From positions 1 through 5,711 of the forward strand of contig DATKEH010000054.1 of the NCBI GenBank assembly GCA_035546355.1: DNA of 5,711 nt, given 5' to 3'. Below the pieces are notes generated by a model. That model ran no database searches. It was given only the letters and a program-made list of their open reading frames with translations, and was not told the DNA's origin. The position numbers and the translations under genes were made by a program. Source of the stretch: DATKEH01 sp035546355. GTDB taxonomy: Bacteria > Acidobacteriota > Thermoanaerobaculia > Multivoradales > JAIOJS01. Shown piece by piece: positions 1 through 5,711 of the stretch. The first letter of the stretch is position 1. The number at the start of each line of letters is the position of its first letter.

Positions 1-562
1 TCGAGTGGGATCCGGTGCGGGCGCCGCGCGAGGCCTTCTGGTCCGATGCCTGGTCGCAGGGGCAGGACCTGGAGAGCGCCTTCCGCCGCTCGGCGGTGTG
101 GTACTACCAGGAGCTGGCGCGCCGCGTCGGTGGCGAACGGATGCAGCGCGAGCTCGATGAGCTGGACTACGGCAACCGCGACATCAGCGGCGGCATCGAC
201 CGCTTCTGGCTCGGCAGCTCGCTGGCCCTCTCGGCCGACGAGCAGGTGGCGGTGCTGCGGCGCATCTTCGGCGGCGAGACCCACTTCGCCAGCGAGCACG
301 TGGCGCTGCTGCGCCAGCTGATGGCGCGGCGGGAGCCAGAGGGTGTCCACTGGGGCCACAAGACCGGCGCCTGCCCGGCCGGCGACGCATGGGTGGGCTG
401 GCTGGTGGGCTGGGTGGCCGACGACGACGGGCGCCTCATCGCCCTGTTCGCCATGAACCTCGAGGGCCCCGATCACGCCGCGATCGCGGCGCCGCGCATC
501 CCGCTGGCGCGCCGCGTGCTGGCCGAGAAGGGGCTGCTGGCGCCGGCGGAGGGGCCCGGCCG

Positions 563-566
<4 letters not shown>
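1..566 (+). CDS. Class D (OXA-like) beta-lactamase family protein, 5' end outside window
   Basis: This is the C-terminal part of a serine beta-lactamase or penicillin-recognising transpeptidase of class D, expected to work in the periplasm. The reading frame is open to the left edge (first whole codon at 3), so the GTG at 15 is not the true start. Visible family motifs, in order, are SAV at 90-98 (the S-x-V motif), YGN at 168-176, the FWL tryptophan at 207-209 (in class D it stabilises the carbamylated lysine), KTG at 360-368, a GWLVGWV strand, and an arginine at 495-497 that aligns with the substrate-carboxylate arginine of OXA enzymes. Spacing matches OXA-48-type proteins throughout. The catalytic S-x-x-K and any signal peptide lie upstream and cannot be checked, so activity is unproven; a BlaR-like sensor domain or a non-hydrolytic relative is possible. 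The stop overlaps the next gene by 4 bases (ATGA). Confidence 0.87.
548..554 (+). promoter_or_regulatory. Ribosome binding site of the response regulator
   Basis: GGAGGGG lies 8 bases before the ATG at 563, inside the last codons of the beta-lactamase-like gene. With the ATGA stop/start overlap it supports translational coupling and fixes the start at 563 rather than further upstream in the same frame. Confidence 0.7.
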
Positions 567-1954
<1,388 letters not shown>

Positions 1955-1961
1955 GCGACTC

Positions 1962-3305
1962 TTGCGATACGAGACGCGCGTCCTGCTGCTGACGCTGGCC
2001 GCCGGCCTGCCGGCGGTGGCGGTCGCGGTGGCGCTGCTGGCCTGGCGGGAGGGCGCCTCGTGGCTGGGGATGGGGTTGCTGACGGCCGTCGTCGGCACCT
2101 GGCTCGCCTTCGCCTTCGCCGTCCGCCGCCGCCTCACCTACAGCCTCCACACCGTCACCAACCTGCTGGAGACGCTGCGCCGCGGCGACTTCTCGCTCCG
2201 CGCCCGGCGCAGCCACCCTGGCGACGCCCTCGACGGGCTGTTCCGCGAGACCAACGAGCTCGCCGAGATCCTGCGCAGCGAGCGCTTCGGGGCGCTCGAG
2301 GCCTCCGCCCTGCTGCGGCGGGTGATCGGCACCATCGACGTGGCGGTATTCGCCTTCGACGCCGGCGCCCGGCTGCGTCTGGTCAACCGCGCCGGCGAGC
2401 GGCTGCTGGCGCAACCGGCGCGCCGCCTGCTGGGCCGCGACGCCGCGGCGCTGGGGCTCGCCGAGCTGCTCGCCGGGCCCCCCAACCAGACCGTCGAGCG
2501 CCCGTTCCCCGGCGGTCTCGGCCGCTGGGGGGTGCGGCGCAGCGTCTTCCGCGAGGGGGGCGTGCCGCACCGGCTGCTGGTGGTCACCGACCTCTCCCAC
2601 GCCCTGCGCGAGGAGGAGCGCAAGGCCTGGCAGCGGCTCATCCGCGTCCTCGGTCACGAGCTCAACAACTCGCTCACCCCGATCAAGTCGATGGCCGCCA
2701 CCCTGCGCAGCCTGCTGGGGCGGCAGCCGCCGCCGGCCGATCGCGAGGAGGACCTCGAGCGGGGCCTGGCGGTGATCGAGGACCGCGCCGCCGCGCTGTC
2801 GCGCTTCATGGCCTCCTACTCGCGGCTGGCGCAGCTGCCGCCGCCGCGTCTCGAGCCGGTGCCGTTCGCGCAGCTGGCGAGCCACGTCGCCGCGGTGGAG
2901 ACGCGGCTGCCGGTGGCGGTGCTGCCGGGGCCGGAAGTCGCGGTGGAGGTCGACCGCGCGCAGCTCGAGCAGCTGCTCATCAACCTGGTGCGCAACGCGG
3001 TCGAGGCGGCCGGCGAGACCGGCGGCGGGGTGCGCCTGGGATGGCGGCAGGACGGGCGCTGGCTCGAGGCCTGGGTCGAGGACGAGGGGCCGGGCCTGCC
3101 GCCCACCGCCAACCTCTTCGTGCCCTTCTTCACCACCAAGCCAGGGGGGTCCGGGATCGGGCTGGTGCTGGCGCGCCAGATCGCCGAGGCGCACGGCGGC
3201 ACGCTGGCGCTGGAGAACCGCACCGATGGCGCGGGCACCCGGGCGCTGCTGCGCCTGCCGCTCGGCGCCGGCGAAGGGCGTCAGCCGCAGGAGCCGGCGG
3301 GGTGA
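1962..3305 (+). CDS. NtrY-like membrane sensor histidine kinase
   Basis: A 447-residue inner-membrane kinase, the likely partner of the regulator just upstream (7-base gap). Two hydrophobic helices at about 7-27 and 34-54 are joined by only about six residues, so there is no real periplasmic sensor domain. A HAMP-like linker follows (about 55-108), then a PAS-like segment (about 115-212, with the phrase RLVNRAGERLL). The H-box is GHELNNSLTPI with phospho-acceptor H232. The ATPase part has the N-box INLVRNAVEA (N341, N345), G1 box DEGPG (374-378), and FFTTKP with the G2 box GGSGIGL (395-401). HELNNSLTPI and this arrangement are typical of NtrY-type kinases that pair with NtrC-type regulators. 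The start is TTG, supported by GGAGGA upstream and by the membrane helix beginning immediately after it. All catalytic motifs are intact. The signal detected is unknown; it may be sensed in the membrane or by the PAS domain. Confidence 0.94.
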   Translation: MRYETRVLLLTLAAGLPAVAVAVALLAWREGASWLGMGLLTAVVGTWLAFAFAVRRRLTYSLHTVTNLLETLRRGDFSLRARRSHPGDALDGLFRETNELAEILRSERFGALEASALLRRVIGTIDVAVFAFDAGARLRLVNRAGERLLAQPARRLLGRDAAALGLAELLAGPPNQTVERPFPGGLGRWGVRRSVFREGGVPHRLLVVTDLSHALREEERKAWQRLIRVLGHELNNSLTPIKSMAATLRSLLGRQPPPADREEDLERGLAVIEDRAAALSRFMASYSRLAQLPPPRLEPVPFAQLASHVAAVETRLPVAVLPGPEVAVEVDRAQLEQLLINLVRNAVEAAGETGGGVRLGWRQDGRWLEAWVEDEGPGLPPTANLFVPFFTTKPGGSGIGLVLARQIAEAHGGTLALENRTDGAGTRALLRLPLGAGEGRQPQEPAG

Positions 3306-3326
3306 GAGGCGGTTCGTTGCCTGCTG

Positions 3327-3332
3327 TACACT
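3327..3332 (+). promoter_or_regulatory. Candidate -10 element of a leaderless transcript
   Basis: TACACT matches the bacterial -10 pattern TANNNT and ends 7 bases before the ATG at 3340, so transcription would start at or next to the A of the start codon. No convincing -35 is seen at the usual distance and no Shine-Dalgarno lies within 20 bases of the ATG. The site is inferred from pattern and spacing only. Confidence 0.4.
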
Positions 3333-3339
3333 GCCGCGG

Positions 3340-4494
3340 ATGACCCCGGCCCCCGCCGCGATCTCGCCGGTCCGCATCGCCGAGCTGCGGCGGGAGTTCC
3401 CGGTCAGCGAGCGCTATGCGTACCTGAACCACGCCGCCATCGCGCCGCTGCCGCAGCGGGCGGTCAAGCGGATGGCGGCGGTGGCGCGCGAGACCTCCCG
3501 CACCGGCGACCAGCGTTGGGACGAGCGCAACGAGATCGTGGAGCAGGTCCGCGGCCTGGCGGCGCGGCTGGTGGGTGCGCGCCATACCCACGAGATCGCC
3601 TTCGTCCCCAACACCTCGACCGGCCTGTCGATCGTCGCCCAGGGGCTGGAGTGGCGGGCCGGCGACAACGTGGTGGGGGCGATGTGCGAGTTCCCCTCCA
3701 ACGTCTATCCGTGGATGGCGCTCGGCGCTCGCGAGGTGGAGTACCGCCAGGTGCCGGAGCGCGACGGCCGCATCGACCTCGACGAGCTGCTCTCCCGCGT
3801 CGACGGCCGCACCCGGGTGCTGGCGCTGTCGTGGGTGCAGTACGCCAGCGGCTATCGCCTCGACCTCGAGCAGCTCGGCCGCTGGTGCCGCGAGCAGGGC
3901 GTGCTGTTCGTGGTCGACGCCATCCAGGGGCTGGGCGCCCTGCGGCTGGCGGTGGAGCGGGACTTCGTCGACGTCGTCGCCGCCGGCGCCCACAAGTGGC
4001 TGTTGGGGCCGGAGGGGATCGGTCTGCTGTACGTCTCCGATCGCGTCGTCAATCGCATCCGCCCGCCGCTGCTGGGCTGGCGGTCGATGCGCCGCAAGTT
4101 CGAGTGGACGACCTTCGACCTGACGCCTGCCGAGGGTGCCCCGCGGCACGAGCCGGGCACGCTGAACGCCTACGGCATCGCCGCTCTGGGCGAGTCGCTG
4201 CACCTGTTGCTCGAGCTCGGGGCCGAGGCGGTGGAGCGGCGCGTGCTCACCCTGGCCGAGCAGGTGGCGAGCGGCCTCGCCGAGCGGGGTTTCGAGTTGT
4301 CGAGCCCGCAGTGGGAGGGGGAGCGGTCGGGGATCGTCGCCGCCTGCCACCCCGAGATCGCCGCCGACGAGCTGGCCGAGCGGCTGCTCCGCGCCAAGGT
4401 GGTGGTGGCGCAACGCGCCGGGCGACTGCGGGTGTCGCCACACGTCTACAACGACGAGGAGGACCTCGGGCGGCTGTTCGCCGCGCTGCCTTGA
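3340..4494 (+). CDS. Class V aminotransferase-fold PLP-dependent enzyme
   Basis: A 384-residue cytosolic fold-type I PLP enzyme related to cysteine desulfurases, isopenicillin N epimerase and kynureninase. Visible parts are the N-terminal YLNHAAIAPLP segment (about 27-37), a phosphate-binding loop NTSTG (91-95), the EFPSNVYPW segment (117-125), the cofactor aspartate D193 in VVDAIQG with Q196, the Schiff-base lysine K219 in GAHKWLLGPEG, and R364 in LRVSPHVYN, the expected substrate-carboxylate arginine. It lacks the RxGxxCA active-site cysteine loop of SufS/CsdA; the same place reads QRAGRLRVS (358-366). Desulfurase activity is therefore unlikely, and an aminotransferase, epimerase or lyase role is more probable; the substrate is unknown. 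The ATG at 3340 is chosen because the family's N-terminus follows it; an in-frame extension to 3226 would overlap the kinase gene. No RBS precedes it, which suggests leaderless translation. Acs follows after 39 bases. Confidence 0.9.
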   Translation: MTPAPAAISPVRIAELRREFPVSERYAYLNHAAIAPLPQRAVKRMAAVARETSRTGDQRWDERNEIVEQVRGLAARLVGARHTHEIAFVPNTSTGLSIVAQGLEWRAGDNVVGAMCEFPSNVYPWMALGAREVEYRQVPERDGRIDLDELLSRVDGRTRVLALSWVQYASGYRLDLEQLGRWCREQGVLFVVDAIQGLGALRLAVERDFVDVVAAGAHKWLLGPEGIGLLYVSDRVVNRIRPPLLGWRSMRRKFEWTTFDLTPAEGAPRHEPGTLNAYGIAALGESLHLLLELGAEAVERRVLTLAEQVASGLAERGFELSSPQWEGERSGIVAACHPEIAADELAERLLRAKVVVAQRAGRLRVSPHVYNDEEDLGRLFAALP

Positions 4495-4520
4495 GGTGCC
4501 GTCCCGGTCGGATCGACTCA

Positions 4521-4527
4521 GGAGGAG
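4521..4527 (+). promoter_or_regulatory. Strong ribosome binding site of acs
   Basis: GGAGGAG lies 6 bases before the ATG at 4534, near-ideal sequence and spacing. The 39-base gap around it holds no visible terminator hairpin and no clear promoter, so read-through from the PLP-enzyme gene is plausible. Confidence 0.8.
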
Positions 4528-4533
4528 CTCAGC

Positions 4534-5711
4534 ATGATCCCGGTCAAGGACGAGATCGCCCGCCAGGCCCAGATCGGCTCGCTGCAGGAGTACCAGCGGC
4601 TGTATCGCGAGTCGCTGGACGACCCGGATGGCTTCTGGCGCCGACAGGCCGAGGCGCTGTCGTGGTTCCATCCGCCGCACACCATCCACGACGGGGACTT
4701 CCACGAGCTCGACTTCGGCTGGTTCCTCGGCGGCCGCCTCAACGCCGCCTACAACTGCCTCGACAGGCACCTCGCCGAGCGCGGTGACAAGACCGCCATC
4801 CTGTGGGCGAAGGACGAGGCGGGGGAGTACGAGGCGATCACCTACCGCCGCCTGTACCGGGAGGTCGGGCGCATGGCCAACGTGCTCAAGCGCCTCGGCG
4901 TGCGGCGCGGCGACCGGGTGGCGATCTACCTGCCGATGGTCCCCGAGCTCGCCTACTCGATGCTCGCCTGCGCCCGCATCGGCGCCATCCACTCGGTGGT
5001 GTTCGCCGGCTTCTCCGCCGAGAGCCTGCGCGACCGCGTCCTCGACGCCCGCGCCAAGATCGTGATCACCGCCAACGAGGGGCTGCGCGGCGGCAAGCGC
5101 ATCCCGCTCAAGCAGACCGTCGATCAGGCGATCGAGGGGCTGTCCTTCGTCGAGCACGTCCTGGTGGCGCGGCGCACCGACAGCGTCGTGCCCACCCACA
5201 CCGGGCGCGACCTGTGGCTGGAGGAGGAGGTCGCGCGCGAGCGCCCCTACTGCAGCGCCGAGTGGATGGGCTCGGAGGAGCCGCTGTACATCCTCTACAC
5301 CTCGGGGTCGACCGGCAAACCCAAGGGGGTGCTGCACACCACCGCCGGGTACCTGCTCTACGCGGCGCTGACGCACCGGCTGGTGTTCGACCTGCGCGAG
5401 GACGACGTCTACGCCTGCGTCGCCGACGTCGGCTGGGTCACCGGCCACAGCTACATCCTCTACGGGCCGCTGGCCAACGGCGCCACCACGGTGATGTTCG
5501 AGTCGACCCCGGTGTACCCCGACCCCGGGCGGTACTGGCAGCTGGTCGACGACCTGGGGGTGACCGTCTTCTACACCGCCCCCACCGCCATCCGCGCGGT
5601 GGCGCGCGCCGGCGACGAGTGGGTCAAGAAGCACGCGCGCAAGAGCCTGCGCATCCTCGGCACGGTCGGCGAGCCGATCAACCCCGAGGTGTGGCGCTGG
5701 TATCACGACGT
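4534..5711 (+). CDS. acs: Acetyl-CoA synthetase (AMP-forming), 3' end outside window
   Basis: The first 392 residues of a protein whose family is usually about 650 long. It would activate acetate with ATP to acetyl-AMP and then form acetyl-CoA, in the cytosol. An N-terminal ACAS-type region (about 15-75, with EYQRLYRESLDDPDGFW) precedes the AMP-binding domain. Clear motifs are FAGFSAESL (after IHSVV), the CoA-binding loop EGLRGGKRIPLK (182-193), the P-loop YTSGSTGKPKG (255-265), DVGWVTGHSY (298-307), YTAPTAIRA, and GEPINPEVWRWY (379-390). The V-T in WVTGH and the tryptophan in PEVW fit the small acetate pocket known from Salmonella Acs, so acetate is preferred over longer acids, although propionate use cannot be excluded. 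The C-terminal lid, with the lysine that is acetylated in this family, lies beyond the window. The start is fixed by the RBS. No truncation or frameshift is seen in the visible part. Confidence 0.95.
   Translation, partial: MIPVKDEIARQAQIGSLQEYQRLYRESLDDPDGFWRRQAEALSWFHPPHTIHDGDFHELDFGWFLGGRLNAAYNCLDRHLAERGDKTAILWAKDEAGEYEAITYRRLYREVGRMANVLKRLGVRRGDRVAIYLPMVPELAYSMLACARIGAIHSVVFAGFSAESLRDRVLDARAKIVITANEGLRGGKRIPLKQTVDQAIEGLSFVEHVLVARRTDSVVPTHTGRDLWLEEEVARERPYCSAEWMGSEEPLYILYTSGSTGKPKGVLHTTAGYLLYAALTHRLVFDLREDDVYACVADVGWVTGHSYILYGPLANGATTVMFESTPVYPDPGRYWQLVDDLGVTVFYTAPTAIRAVARAGDEWVKKHARKSLRILGTVGEPINPEVWRWYHD

Noticed and set aside
389..562. Upstream extension of the response regulator frame to a start at 389
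   Set aside because: The extra residues are low-complexity arginine, glycine and alanine and overlap the beta-lactamase-like gene's KTG region. The receiver begins right after the ATG at 563, which has its own RBS.
1999..2016. GC-rich inverted repeat, 7-base stem with 4-base loop (CCGCCGG / CCGGCGG)
   Set aside because: It lies within the first membrane helix of the kinase and has no T-tract. Such repeats arise readily in GC-rich Ala/Gly/Pro codons.
3308..3320. Sigma-54-like -24/-12 promoter (GGC then TTGC) before the PLP-enzyme gene
   Set aside because: GG to GC spacing is 11 bases where sigma-54 promoters need 12, and the rest of the -24 box does not fit TGGCAC. Given the strict spacing rule I do not call it, although it lies downstream of a sigma-54 activator gene.
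3130..5706. An 858-codon open frame on the minus strand opposite the PLP enzyme and acs, with similar long frames at 473-2137 and 1851-3377
   Set aside because: The translations are rich in H, Q, R, L, G and V with no recognisable domain, and they lie opposite genes with full conserved motifs. Long antisense frames are expected where third codon positions are almost all G or C.

Overview
The window is GC-rich and tightly packed, with strong G/C preference at third codon positions. It carries five protein-coding genes, all on the + strand; the first and last are cut by the window edges. I see no RNA genes, insertion sequences, CRISPR arrays, integrases or compositional breaks. The style (high GC, an NtrC/NtrY-like pair with a lengthened receiver loop and a GAFTDA activator motif, an Acs with a PVYPDPGRYW segment) would suit Acidobacteriota or a similar high-GC Gram-negative lineage. 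That placement is inference with low confidence.

Left part (1-3305): the 3' part of a class D (OXA-like) beta-lactamase-family gene runs into an NtrC-type sigma-54 response regulator through an ATGA overlap. Seven bases after the regulator comes an NtrY-like membrane histidine kinase that starts with TTG behind a good Shine-Dalgarno. The three read as one translationally linked operon. The simplest reading is a kinase-regulator pair transcribed with a penicillin-recognising enzyme, so the pair may respond to cell-envelope or beta-lactam stress. That function is inferred from order only.

Right part (3340-5711): a fold-type I PLP enzyme of the class V aminotransferase family appears to have its own leaderless-type start. 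After a 39-base gap with a strong ribosome binding site comes the first 60% or so of an AMP-forming acetyl-CoA synthetase. These two look metabolic and need not be linked to the signalling genes upstream.

The most notable point is the class D enzyme fused by overlap to a sigma-54 two-component system. Smaller points are the GAFTDA variant, the long receiver loop, the almost loop-less sensor, the likely leaderless PLP gene and its loss of the cysteine-desulfurase signature.
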